Positions 1 to 7,585 of a DNA stretch of 22,562 bases are shown here, one piece after another (positions within the stretch are counted from its first letter, which is position 1; each line of letters begins with the position of its first letter). Location: positions 1 through 22,562 of the forward strand of contig UNSK01000034.1 of NCBI GenBank assembly GCA_900552525.1. The letters run 5' to 3'. Source of the DNA: Candidatus Gastranaerophilales bacterium (GTDB lineage: Bacteria > Cyanobacteriota > Vampirovibrionia > Gastranaerophilales > Gastranaerophilaceae). The notes under the pieces were generated by a model that did no database searches, was not told the DNA's origin, and saw only the letters and a program-made list of their open reading frames with translations. The translations under genes and the position numbers were made by a program.

Positions 1-60
1 GGCACAAAAGTGTAAAAACTTTAATAATTCTTTAAAATTGTTACATTTCGTAATAAAAAA

Positions 61-92
61 AACGTCCTTAACATATAAGGACGTTTTTTTTT
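61..92. terminator. Bidirectional intrinsic terminator after ycf23
   Basis: A perfect 10-bp stem pairs 61-70 with 76-85 around a 5-nt loop. It is flanked by an A-run (54-60) and a T-run (86-92), so it can terminate transcription in both directions. It lies 15 nt past the stop of the minus-strand ycf23 gene and would also stop plus-strand transcripts entering from the left. Nothing else is recognisable in 1-60. Confidence 0.85.
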
Positions 93-106
93 ATTACTAT
101 TAAAGT

Positions 107-862
107 TTAAACTAATTCAACTGTATATTGAGCATTTCTTTCAGCTATTTCAACAAGACTTCTAGAAACAGCAAGCATAGAAATTTCAGAATCAAGTTTA
201 TTTACGCAAGAGCCGCATCCAATTGCAGATGCTCCAGCAGCAAATGCAAGCGAAGCTGTTGTAGGGTTGATGCCTGTAGCTGTCATAATAGGAAGTTCAA
301 TATTTCTTGAAAGTTCAATTGTATTAGAAATAGTAAGTTCAGCTCTTTCTATTAAACCTCTTACACCATTAGAAGGAGTTTCATTAGAGAAGTGGCCTTC
401 TGTTTGTATAAGGTCAATGTTCAGTGCTTCAAGTTCTCTTGCTAATTCAATTTGTTCGGCAATTTCAAGTTCACCAGGAATTGTAACGCAGAAGAATACA
501 TCATTTCCAATTAATTCTTTAGTTTCTTTTGCTAGTTCAAGAACTTGAGATGCAGTGAATGTTTGTCCTTTTTTATAAAGAGCATCAAAGTTTCCAAGTT
601 CAACTGCATCAGCACCAAGAATAACTGCATGTGCCAATTCTTGCGGAACTACTGATGATACAAACAACGGTAAATCTGTCATTTGTCTTACCATTGCCAT
701 AATATCTGTATCAGCACAAATATCGATTGCACTTGCGCCTGAATTAGATGCTGCCATAACAACTTTTTTTACGTTTTCTACATCAAAATTATCAATACCT
801 GCAATGATTTTTACAGCTCTTTTTTCACTTAAAGCTCTTTTAAAACTTTCAATTCTTGACAT
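107..862 (-). CDS. ycf23: Ycf23/DUF561 family TIM-barrel-like protein
   Basis: This 251-aa protein looks like the Ycf23/DUF561 family, known from cyanobacteria and red-algal plastids and of unestablished biochemical function. The sequence reads as a (beta/alpha)8-type barrel: IIAGIDNFD near the N-terminus, then SGASAIDICAD, GADAVELGNFDALYKKGQ, a DLIQTEGHFSN strand in the middle, and a C-terminal phosphate-binding-like TATGINPTTASLAFAAGASA followed by GCGSCVN. The frame stays open 17 codons further upstream, but I chose the ATG at 862 because a good Shine-Dalgarno sequence (AGAAGGAG, complement of 870-877) precedes it at normal spacing. It is a monocistronic gene with its own promoter (905-933) and terminator (61-92). 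The family assignment is by recognition of overall sequence character; any enzymatic role is unknown. Confidence 0.85.
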   Translation of the reverse strand: MSRIESFKRALSEKRAVKIIAGIDNFDVENVKKVVMAASNSGASAIDICADTDIMAMVRQMTDLPLFVSSVVPQELAHAVILGADAVELGNFDALYKKGQTFTASQVLELAKETKELIGNDVFFCVTIPGELEIAEQIELARELEALNIDLIQTEGHFSNETPSNGVRGLIERAELTISNTIELSRNIELPIMTATGINPTTASLAFAAGASAIGCGSCVNKLDSEISMLAVSRSLVEIAERNAQYTVELV

Positions 863-904
863 AAATATTCTCCTTCTGTGTCGATTGTGATAAACATCTC
901 GTTT

Positions 905-933
905 ATTATACATTAAAATTTGAATACTGGCAA
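905..933 (-). promoter_or_regulatory. Sigma-70-type promoter of ycf23
   Basis: Read on the minus strand, a TTGCCA -35 element (928-933) is followed after 17 nt by a perfect TATAAT -10 (905-910). The predicted start lies near 898, giving a leader of roughly 36 nt that contains the Shine-Dalgarno site of ycf23. Confidence 0.7.
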
Positions 934-1009
934 TATATAGACATCGGGGTTTTAATCAGACAATTGTATGTAGTTAGATTATTTGTAAATATCTTAAGAG
1001 AATCGGGAG

Positions 1010-1672
1010 ATGTGTATGTTATATAAAAAGCTTCTGTTATTATTTATATTTACTCTGGTATCGCTGCCAGTTTTTTCTTTTAGTAAGATAAGCAAAAATC
1101 CTGTAGCCATTTATGAAGAAATCAATCCGGCAATAGTTTCAGTAGATTCACAACTATCAGATGGATTGTCATGCGGAACCGGCTGCATTATTGATAAAAG
1201 CGGAGTAATATTAACCAGCGCTCATGTTGTTGATGTAGGTAACGCTGTTGTTGTCACAACAAATAATGGGCAAAACTATACGGCAAAAGTTCTTAAACGT
1301 CTTGGTGATAATAAGGATATTGCACTTTTAAAAATTGATGCCAAAAGAAATTTTAAAACAGTTAAACTAGGTAATTCAGAGAAGGTCAAAGTCGGAGAAA
1401 AAGTGCTTGCTATCGGGAATCCATTCGGCTTCAGCGGTACTCTGACACAGGGAATTGTTTCCAGAATTGATTATGCGAAGAATCGTATACAGACTGATGC
1501 TGCCATTAACCCCGGCTCCTCAGGAGGGCCTCTTTTAAATGAAAGAGGTGAAATTATTGGTATAAATCAGGCTATTTATAATCCTGATAACAATATATCT
1601 AATATTGGAATCGGGTTTGCAACCCCTATTAATCTTGTAAAAGAGTATTTGAATGCTAAAGATAACGGCTGA
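1010..1672 (+). CDS. Exported trypsin-like serine protease (HtrA/DegP protease domain, no PDZ)
   Basis: This is a 220-aa secreted or periplasmic S1C-type serine protease. Residues 4-24 form a hydrophobic signal peptide or anchor. The catalytic triad is complete: His72 in LTSAHVV, Asp103 in NKDIALLKI, and Ser171 in NPGSSGGPL. GNPFGFSGTLTQGIVS around 136-151 is typical of the HtrA/Deg family. The protein ends shortly after the last barrel strands (IGIGFATPINLV), so the PDZ domains of classical DegP/DegQ are absent. The ATG at 1016 (third codon of the frame) may be the true start, since GGGAG at 1005-1009 is spaced 6 nt from it and almost touches the first ATG. It heads the plus-strand envelope cluster; its substrate is unknown. 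Confidence 0.88.
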   Translation: MCMLYKKLLLLFIFTLVSLPVFSFSKISKNPVAIYEEINPAIVSVDSQLSDGLSCGTGCIIDKSGVILTSAHVVDVGNAVVVTTNNGQNYTAKVLKRLGDNKDIALLKIDAKRNFKTVKLGNSEKVKVGEKVLAIGNPFGFSGTLTQGIVSRIDYAKNRIQTDAAINPGSSGGPLLNERGEIIGINQAIYNPDNNISNIGIGFATPINLVKEYLNAKDNG

Positions 1673-1700
1673 TTTGTTTACAATTTATCAGAAAGCATTA

Positions 1701-1713
1701 TATAATAATATTG
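1701..1713 (+). promoter_or_regulatory. -10 element adjacent to the start codon (predicted leaderless)
   Basis: TATAAT at 1701-1706 ends 7 nt before the ATG at 1714, and no Shine-Dalgarno sequence lies between. Transcription would begin at or next to the start codon. This is one of five such arrangements in the window. Confidence 0.5.
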
Positions 1714-2289
1714 ATGAAAAAATTTATTGTCATTTTGTTATTAATGTTATTTAGCTTTTCTTCTGCTGCAGAAGTTGCACTAAGGGATTATGATGAATTT
1801 GATATTCCTGCAGGTACTCATTTGCCTGTTATATCCCTGCAGGAGTTCTCTACAGCATATTGTGAAGAAGGTGATAAAGTTTATTTTGAAACAACTCTGG
1901 ATATTTATTTGTATAACAAAGATGTAATTCCGGCTGGTACAAAACTTGCAGGCTACATTGATAAAAAAAATGAGCCAATAATCGGTACAAATGCTGCAAT
2001 GCGTGTTTTTATTAATAAAATGTACCTTCCTGACGGATATGAAATTCCAATCAAGGCGTATATATATACTTCTAATAATAATATTATCGGAGGCGGTTTA
2101 ACTCCTCCTGCAAAATATATAAAAATGCCTCATTATCAACGTTGGGCAATGTTCAGAGCTATGGGAACACTGCAATGCGTTCCGGGGGCTGAGAGGAAAA
2201 TGGGTGAACATGTAACAATATCATCAGGAGCTGACTTAATAGTTGTTTTGACAGAGCCTATTCACATGACACACACATTAATAAATTGA
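1714..2289 (+). CDS. Exported protein with VirB10/TrbI-like beta-domain, paralogue A
   Basis: This 191-aa protein has a clear signal peptide (FIVILLLMLFSFSSA, cleavage likely before EVAL). The mature part carries the spaced pattern 'PAGT-LP ... VIPAGTKLAGYI ... PDGYEIPIKAYIYT ... IIGGG ... LIVVLTEPI'. This resembles the C-terminal beta-domain of VirB10/TrbI proteins and related conserved exported proteins. The next gene has the same pattern, so the two appear to be tandem paralogues. This copy lacks the glycine-zipper insert of its neighbour and instead has a segment with Cys and aromatic residues (around GTLQCVPGAERK). A TTG three bases upstream is a possible alternative start; I prefer the ATG at 1714. 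The domain resemblance is moderate and the function unknown; a periplasmic or outer-membrane structural role is an inference. Confidence 0.6.
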   Translation: MKKFIVILLLMLFSFSSAAEVALRDYDEFDIPAGTHLPVISLQEFSTAYCEEGDKVYFETTLDIYLYNKDVIPAGTKLAGYIDKKNEPIIGTNAAMRVFINKMYLPDGYEIPIKAYIYTSNNNIIGGGLTPPAKYIKMPHYQRWAMFRAMGTLQCVPGAERKMGEHVTISSGADLIVVLTEPIHMTHTLIN

Positions 2290-2335
2290 CAAATATCTCA
2301 TTGATAATAAAATGTAATAAGGGGAGGGTTTTATA

Positions 2336-3085
2336 ATGAATAATAAATTGATTGCAATGCTCATGCTCGCATCTCTGTGTTCATTCAATACAGTTTATGC
2401 TGCTTCTAACTATTCTTTTCAGCAAACTCAGACACAGCCTGTTTATAACAGTCAGTATGTACAGCAGCCAATGCAGTACAGTTCAAGTCAGCCTTTGCAT
2501 GGTAATGTAGTTATGGTCCCGGCAGGAACAGCCCTTCCGGCAATGCTAACAGCGCCTCTGTCATCGGCGAATGCTTCACCGGGGCAAACTGTGACAATGG
2601 CGCTAAACTCTGATTTTTATTATAATAACAAGCTTATTGCACCTGCGGGAAGTACTATTTCCGGTACTGTAATTGAGGCTTCAAAAGCTAAAAGAGGCAG
2701 TATGAATGGAAAACTAAGTATAAGATTTACACAGATTTTCACTCCATACGGAACTCAAATTCCTATATCAGCTGTCATAAAGACAGACGATAATACAGGG
2801 GTATTGATAGGCGGAACCAAACTTGATGTTACAAAAGAGTATGCAAAAGACGTAGCAGCCGGTTCAGCAGTAGGAGCATTATCTGGATTGGTATTTGGTG
2901 CTCTTGCAGGGGGCGATCTTGGCAGAGGTACTGCGCTGGGAACTGCCGTCGGCGCAGGCGGAGGTTTAGTGAAATCAGCATGGGATAAAGGTAATGAAGT
3001 CGAAATTCCTGCTAATTCATGCATTGATTTGATGTTAACACAGCCAATTACAGTTTCAACTTCAAGCTATAGTTATGAAAATTAG
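2336..3085 (+). CDS. Exported glycine-zipper protein with VirB10/TrbI-like beta-domain, paralogue B
   Basis: This 249-aa protein has a signal peptide (residues 1-22, ending VYA-AS), a Gln/Tyr/Ser-rich linker (23-56), then the domain pattern shared with the preceding gene: VPAGTALPAML (61-71), IAPAGSTISGTVI (101-113), YGTQIPISAVI (138-148), VLIGG (156-160), and a final IDLMLTQPITV (230-240). Between the last two lies a glycine-zipper segment (about 174-212, AAGSAVGALSGLVFGALAGG) that could insert into or lie along a membrane. A strong Shine-Dalgarno (GGGGAGG) precedes the ATG, unlike the predicted leaderless paralogue upstream. Position just before tonB-exbB-exbD suggests an envelope role. It is not a complete VirB10, because the cytoplasmic/TM N-terminus is replaced by a signal peptide. 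Confidence 0.6.
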   Translation: MNNKLIAMLMLASLCSFNTVYAASNYSFQQTQTQPVYNSQYVQQPMQYSSSQPLHGNVVMVPAGTALPAMLTAPLSSANASPGQTVTMALNSDFYYNNKLIAPAGSTISGTVIEASKAKRGSMNGKLSIRFTQIFTPYGTQIPISAVIKTDDNTGVLIGGTKLDVTKEYAKDVAAGSAVGALSGLVFGALAGGDLGRGTALGTAVGAGGGLVKSAWDKGNEVEIPANSCIDLMLTQPITVSTSSYSYEN

Positions 3086-3154
3086 TAAGTAGGTTAATTT
3101 AATTTATATTAGAACTTATTATTCTAAAAGGGTAATATAAGAGAGAAAAGTAAA

Positions 3155-4345
3155 GTGTCATTAATTAATAATAAAAGTTTTATACTAGACGATGAAGAGG
3201 ACAAGGATATTGAAGAGTATGTATTACCTTCAATAGTAACAAGCAAACCAGAAGTAATTCCTATAAAAAAATCACTTGCGATTTCTTCTGCATTGCATCC
3301 TGCAGCGGTATTGCTAATATGGCTAATTACTGTGGCGCTGGCATTAATGGGGATAAATTTAAGTCTTTTCAAAAAGCCGCAAGCTCAATTAAAGAAAGAT
3401 ATAGAGTTTGTTCTTGTTGATAAAGAAGCCAAACCCAGAGATCCTAATACCCGGAATCGTGCTGATATGAATTCTCGCAGCGGCGGTATTAATGATCCGA
3501 AAAGAAAGGTTTCAATGCCTTCTCCAGCTCCGAGTAAACCTGCAAAACCTTCTGCAGCTGCTAAAAGTGCTAATAAAATAATAAAACAACAGCAAAAGCA
3601 AATTGCACAGCAGGCTAAAGCTCCTGCTAAAAAGCCTGCTCAACAGACACCAGCACCAAAGAAATCAACACAGCAGCAAGCAGCTCAAAATAAACCATCT
3701 CCAGCAAAACCGGCTCCGCCGACAGCAAGACCGTCATCAAGGCCGATATCTGCTCCGGCGCCGACGCCGAAACCATCATCTAGCTTTACTGTTCCTGCAC
3801 CTAAAGGTGCATCGGTTGGTAAAACCCTTTCTACTGGTCCTGTAGGTGGAACATCAGCACCTGCTGGTTCAAAATCTGGAGCAGCTTCTTCAGGAGGCGG
3901 CTCAAAAGGTAGTTCATATGCGCCAAGACCTTCGCTTTCTCCTTCTGCAAGCGGCGGAAGCGGACAATTGGCAAGAGGTTCTAATGGCTCCGGTAATGTT
4001 GGTAACCCTGGTGGAGGCGGAGGAGCTCCTGGTATTGATGCTCTTAGAGAACCTGACTTTGGACCTTATATGAGAGAATTACAGAGAAGAATTAAACTAA
4101 ATTGGGATCCTCCAAAAGGTAATGAAAGTAAACGTGTTGTTCTATTATTTAAGATTGCACGTGACGGTAGATTGTTGTCTTGTAAAGTTCAAAAATCATC
4201 AGGTATGCCGTCAGCCGATCAGGCCGCTTTAAAAGCAGTTGAGCTTACTGCTCCGTTCAGACCGTTGCCGGGTGATTTCAAAGGACAAAGTATTGATATA
4301 CAATTTACATTTGATTATAACGTATTCAATGCATCAAGATATTAA
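3155..4345 (+). CDS. TonB-family energy-transducing protein with long Pro/Gln/Ser/Gly linker
   Basis: This 396-aa protein has TonB/TolA architecture. An acidic cytoplasmic N-terminus (1-40, DDEEDKDIEE) precedes one transmembrane helix (about 49-69). A low-complexity periplasmic linker rich in Ala, Pro, Gln, Ser and Gly (about 115-295) follows. The C-terminal TonB_C-like domain spans about 300-392: MRELQRRIKLNWDPP, VVLLFKIARDGRLLSCKVQ, SSGMPSADQAALKAVELTAPFRPLP. It would couple the ExbB/ExbD proton channel encoded directly downstream to outer-membrane partners. No TonB-dependent receptor is in the window. The start is GTG with a GAGAG site about 9 nt upstream. The acidic N-terminal extension of about 40 residues before the helix is longer than in E. 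coli TonB. Assignment as TonB rather than TolA rests on the C-terminal domain and is fairly secure at family level. Confidence 0.85.
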   Translation: MSLINNKSFILDDEEDKDIEEYVLPSIVTSKPEVIPIKKSLAISSALHPAAVLLIWLITVALALMGINLSLFKKPQAQLKKDIEFVLVDKEAKPRDPNTRNRADMNSRSGGINDPKRKVSMPSPAPSKPAKPSAAAKSANKIIKQQQKQIAQQAKAPAKKPAQQTPAPKKSTQQQAAQNKPSPAKPAPPTARPSSRPISAPAPTPKPSSSFTVPAPKGASVGKTLSTGPVGGTSAPAGSKSGAASSGGGSKGSSYAPRPSLSPSASGGSGQLARGSNGSGNVGNPGGGGGAPGIDALREPDFGPYMRELQRRIKLNWDPPKGNESKRVVLLFKIARDGRLLSCKVQKSSGMPSADQAALKAVELTAPFRPLPGDFKGQSIDIQFTFDYNVFNASRY

Positions 4346-4367
4346 ATAGAGAAAAGAGGATAAAATT

Positions 4368-5018
4368 ATGGAACTATTACTACATTCAATTCAGTTAGAT
4401 TGGCCGGTATTACTGCCGATACTTGTATGTTCAATCTTAACATTGACAGTCGCAATTGACAGGGCAGCTTTTTACAATGCTAATAAAAGAAACGTAATTG
4501 AATTTATTCCAAAATTACAGAAAGAATTAGCAAAAAACAATCTTATGGGTGCTCAAAATCTTGCGGTACAGTGCGGTGGTATTATTGGGGAAGTTACAGA
4601 AGAGGGTGTTAGAATTCTTTCAGAACAGAAAAAAGGGTTTTCTAGATCTTTTGATATTGCATCTGCACTGGCAACAAGAAAATTAGAACATAGATTGACT
4701 ATTTTAGGTACAATCGGCGGTGTAGCTCCTTTCTTAGGGTTATTCGGTACAGTTGTAAGAATCTTGTATACATTCCAGGATTTGGCATCTCAAGGGAACC
4801 AATCTGCAGCTGTTGCAATGGGGATTGGGTCTGCATTGATTGCTACTGCCTTCGGTCTTGGTGTTGCAATTGTTGCTGTTGTTTGTTATAACACTTTCCA
4901 ATCTACTGTGAGAAGATTTGAGGATGATTTCCAGCTAATTAAGCTATTGTTCTTAAGCTTTGTTGACTCTGAAGAAGAATCAGGCATCAAATCTCAATCA
5001 AGCGTAGCTCTGGGATAA
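4368..5018 (+). CDS. exbB: ExbB/TolQ/MotA-family proton channel subunit
   Basis: This 216-aa protein has the ExbB/TolQ layout. A first membrane helix (about 12-32) is followed by a cytoplasmic region with the family segment ATRKLEHRLTILGTIGGVAPFLGLFGTV, where the second helix begins. The third helix is IGSALIATAFGLGVAIVAVVCYN, ending in a C-terminal cytoplasmic tail. It forms the proton channel with the ExbD subunits encoded next and energises the TonB protein encoded 22 nt upstream. A Shine-Dalgarno (AGAGGA) lies 7 nt before the ATG. ExbB and TolQ cannot be separated by eye; the TonB neighbour and absence of TolB/Pal in the window favour ExbB. Confidence 0.88.
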   Translation: MELLLHSIQLDWPVLLPILVCSILTLTVAIDRAAFYNANKRNVIEFIPKLQKELAKNNLMGAQNLAVQCGGIIGEVTEEGVRILSEQKKGFSRSFDIASALATRKLEHRLTILGTIGGVAPFLGLFGTVVRILYTFQDLASQGNQSAAVAMGIGSALIATAFGLGVAIVAVVCYNTFQSTVRRFEDDFQLIKLLFLSFVDSEEESGIKSQSSVALG

Positions 5019-5033
5019 TCAAGGGATAAAATA

Positions 5034-5525
5034 ATGGGTATAAAAACTGGTAAAAAAGCCTTATTTACAGAAATAAATATAACACCGCTTACAGATATCT
5101 TTCTGGTGCTATTGATTATAATGATGGTTGTTGCACCAACATTTCAATCAGTTGATAACTCGATTTCCGTTCCAGAGGTTAACAGCGGAACTGCAATTGA
5201 GCAGGGAAAAGTAACGGTATCTGTAACTAAAGACGGTACGGTTTATGTCGGCGACAAACGTTCATCTATCAGTATGCTTTCAACTGATTTAGAAGCCTTA
5301 AAGGGTAATAATGAGAAAGCAGAAGTGGTTGTTAAGGCAGATGAAAAGGTGAAAAGCTCTATTATAATGGATATAATGGATGCTGCTCAGGATGCTCATT
5401 ATAAAAAACTCATTGTAGCAGGTGAACCTCTTAATAAAAAAGACCAGAAGAAACTTGAGGAAGCGCAAAGTATAGATACAACACCTCTGCCTCAAGATAA
5501 TCAATATGACAATTGGAGTGAATAA
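5034..5525 (+). CDS. exbD: ExbD/TolR-family protein, copy 1
   Basis: This 163-aa protein has a short cytoplasmic N-terminus and one membrane helix with the family motif NITPLTDIFLVLLIIMM. Its Asp21 matches the proton-carrying Asp25 of E. coli ExbD. A periplasmic domain follows, ending with VVKADEKVKSSIIMDIMDAAQDAHYKK and a charged tail of about 35 residues missing from copy 2. An AAGGGA ribosome-binding site precedes the ATG. It overlaps copy 2 by one base (TAATG), indicating translational coupling. The helix region is about 87% identical in DNA to the same region of copy 2, while the rest has diverged strongly. Confidence 0.9.
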   Translation: MGIKTGKKALFTEINITPLTDIFLVLLIIMMVVAPTFQSVDNSISVPEVNSGTAIEQGKVTVSVTKDGTVYVGDKRSSISMLSTDLEALKGNNEKAEVVVKADEKVKSSIIMDIMDAAQDAHYKKLIVAGEPLNKKDQKKLEEAQSIDTTPLPQDNQYDNWSE

Positions 5526-5902
5526 TGCGTGATAGTTTTAATGAAATAAATATAACACCGTTGACAGATATTTTTCTGGTATTACTGATTATAATGATGG
5601 TAATAGCACCTTTGCTTGATCAGCAGGGGCTTAATCTGGCTGTTCCAGAAGTAGTTAATCAGGAACAGATTGCTAAAGATTCCAAAATTATGAATTTTAC
5701 TGTTACTTCAGACAACAGATATTTATTTAATGATACAGAAATTGCAGCAGCAAGTCTTGAGCAAACTGTGGCGCAGCATATTAAAGATTATCCTGATGGT
5801 TTGCTAATTCAGGTCGATGATAATGCAGAACACGGGGCTGTTGTAAAGTTGATGGACAGTGCAAGAAATGCAGGGATGACCAGTATATCGCTTTCTCGTT
5901 AA
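5525..5902 (+). CDS. exbD: ExbD/TolR-family protein, copy 2
   Basis: This 125-aa second ExbD/TolR protein starts inside the stop codon of copy 1. Its helix motif NITPLTDIFLVLLIIMM is the same as in copy 1 and keeps the essential Asp (residue 15). The periplasmic domain (LLIQVDDNAEHGAVVKLMDSARNAGMTSISL) is typical of the family. With copy 1 it probably forms a mixed ExbD dimer in the ExbB pentamer; this is inferred from the known 5:2 ExbB:ExbD complexes and the coupled layout. No residue essential to the family is visibly missing. Confidence 0.9.
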   Translation: MRDSFNEINITPLTDIFLVLLIIMMVIAPLLDQQGLNLAVPEVVNQEQIAKDSKIMNFTVTSDNRYLFNDTEIAAASLEQTVAQHIKDYPDGLLIQVDDNAEHGAVVKLMDSARNAGMTSISLSR

Positions 5903-5930
5903 TACTGGCTTGAGTGTATGGTGAAGATTT

Positions 5931-6743
5931 ATGTTTGAACCTTTTATATGGATGTTTAAGGCTGAAAATTTTAATAAGCGTGTATTACAGCTATTTCTAT
6001 CAATGCTTTTACTGATTATAATCGCGTTAGTATTATATGCAGTATCAGCTTTTTTGATAAATGATTTTTACATAAAATACACATTGTTAATTTTAGCTGC
6101 AATTTTTTACATATCATCTTCGCTGGTTGTTCAAGGTTATTTTTGGGAACTTACATCAAGCATCATTTCACGTGACGTTGATATTGTAGCAAACAATATA
6201 TATTCAGGAAAGATAAAAAGTGTTTTTGTAATTTCATTACCAGATTTTAAACCTGCTAAATTTATCTGGAGAGGGTTTGCTTCTATTGTTGCCTCTATCA
6301 TGATGGTGCTTCCATATGCATTGCTTGTATTCAGTACAGCATTCACAGGTGTATTTACATTACCTATGCTGGAAATAGGTAATTTCCATAGTATTTATGC
6401 AATATGCTATAATCTGTTGTATGTATTCTTTTTTGCTTTTCTTCCTGCAATGCTGTGGAATTATGCAAAAGAAAATTCTGTATTTGCAGTTTGGAACATT
6501 CGTAAAGCTGTTTATTTATTAGGCACTTATCCGGGTAAATATATATTAAATACATTTGTTTTTGTAATTTTTTATCTTCTTAACTGGCTGTTTGTGTACG
6601 GTTTGATACTATTGACCATTCCAATACAGATACAATATCTGCAGGTTTTAATTTGTAACTTTGCAGCATCAATATTGTACCTCTACAGTTTACATGTATA
6701 TGCATATCTGCTTGCAACAATTACTCCTCCCGGCGAGGGCTAA
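5931..6743 (+). CDS. Multi-pass inner-membrane protein of unknown function
   Basis: I do not firmly recognise this 270-aa protein. It has about six hydrophobic helices (roughly 19-43, 48-68, 118-140, 155-178, 205-230, 232-255) and a charged loop between helices 2 and 3 (SRDVDIVANNIYSGKIKSV). The even spacing, a WNIRKAVYLLGTYPGKY segment and the overall layout recall DUF4013-like membrane proteins, but this is a weak resemblance. GGTGA upstream of the ATG is a usable ribosome-binding site. It is the last gene of the TonB/ExbBD cluster, 28 nt after exbD copy 2, so a membrane role linked to that system is possible. Its stop codon interlocks with that of holB on the other strand (4-nt overlap). 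Confidence 0.65.
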   Translation: MFEPFIWMFKAENFNKRVLQLFLSMLLLIIIALVLYAVSAFLINDFYIKYTLLILAAIFYISSSLVVQGYFWELTSSIISRDVDIVANNIYSGKIKSVFVISLPDFKPAKFIWRGFASIVASIMMVLPYALLVFSTAFTGVFTLPMLEIGNFHSIYAICYNLLYVFFFAFLPAMLWNYAKENSVFAVWNIRKAVYLLGTYPGKYILNTFVFVIFYLLNWLFVYGLILLTIPIQIQYLQVLICNFAASILYLYSLHVYAYLLATITPPGEG

Positions 6744-7585
6744 TTGATAAGCTTCAGGCATAAATCATCAAATATATTAGCAGATTTTATTCCAAGCTTA
6801 GCCTGACGTTTTGCATTTTCTACTAGTTCAACATGTTTTATTAATTCTGTTCGATTAGGATTTGTTTTCAATACGGCAAGAATGTAGTTTTGAATTCCAT
6901 CAAGAATTTCTTGTATTGAAATTTCTTTTGTTAGGTCATTAAGTTTCTGGGATAGGTCAAAAACATCTTTTCTACTATGGCTGAAATAATCAGTGAAGAC
7001 ATCTGAAATACAATTATAGCTGTAGTTTATCTCCTTAAAAGACGGAACAAAGAAACATTGAGATCTTGAGATTATTGTAGGCAGGACATCTTCAACATAA
7101 CGTGTTAAAAATATAAATGTTACTCCAGGCTGAGGTTCTTCTATAATTTTTAACAAAGAATTGGCCGTTTCTGCCTGAAAATTAAGCGGATTAAGTCCTG
7201 CAATATTTCCATTTTCATCCCTGTCGCAGAATATAAAAACACGATGAAATTCCGATGCAGAAACAAGTGCTTCTTTTATAATCTGTGACTGTTTAATAGA
7301 AATAACTGTTTTTGAGTCGTCATCATCCGGTTTATTATCGATTCTTGATATTGTAAGAACAGCCGGATGAGAATTCTCTCTAATCCACCTGCAATTCAGG
7401 CACTCACAATTATCAGACTTGTCCGATGTACAGTTCAGTAATCTTGCTATTTCTGTTGCAAATGTAAATTGTGCATCAGCATCATTACCATAAAACAATA
7501 TACTCTGAGGCAGGGCACGTACGTTGGTGCTTAGCGCCCTTGTAAAATATTCGGTTAGAAAAGGGTATTTATCCGATAATAGCAC
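6740..7585 (-). CDS. holB: DNA polymerase III clamp-loader subunit delta'
   Basis: This 281-aa protein has the AAA+ clamp-loader layout of delta'. The first motif region, ILFYGNDADAQFTFATEIARLL (29-50), lacks the GKT of a working Walker A, as expected for delta', which does not hydrolyse ATP. A zinc module follows with Cys52, Cys60, Cys62 and Cys65 (CECLNC). Later come LLKIIEEPQP (144-153) and the sensor-like SRSQC (173-177), the motif that supplies the arginine finger to a neighbouring subunit. It acts in the gamma/tau-delta-delta' complex that loads the beta clamp. Its start lies 17 nt inside holA, so the two are translated together. The stop is TAG and overlaps the convergent membrane-protein gene. 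Confidence 0.9.
   Translation of the reverse strand: MLLSDKYPFLTEYFTRALSTNVRALPQSILFYGNDADAQFTFATEIARLLNCTSDKSDNCECLNCRWIRENSHPAVLTISRIDNKPDDDDSKTVISIKQSQIIKEALVSASEFHRVFIFCDRDENGNIAGLNPLNFQAETANSLLKIIEEPQPGVTFIFLTRYVEDVLPTIISRSQCFFVPSFKEINYSYNCISDVFTDYFSHSRKDVFDLSQKLNDLTKEISIQEILDGIQNYILAVLKTNPNRTELIKHVELVENAKRQAKLGIKSANIFDDLCLKLIN

Noticed and set aside
3109..3138. Inverted repeats before the tonB gene (TTAGAA/TTCTAA and TTATATTA/TAATATAA)
   Set aside because: Short, purely AT-rich and lacking a T-run; compatible with chance, and no Fur-box pattern could be supported.
3603..4073. Two open frames in another phase inside the TonB linker
   Set aside because: The low-complexity Pro/Gln/Gly-coding DNA leaves other frames open; neither encodes a plausible protein.
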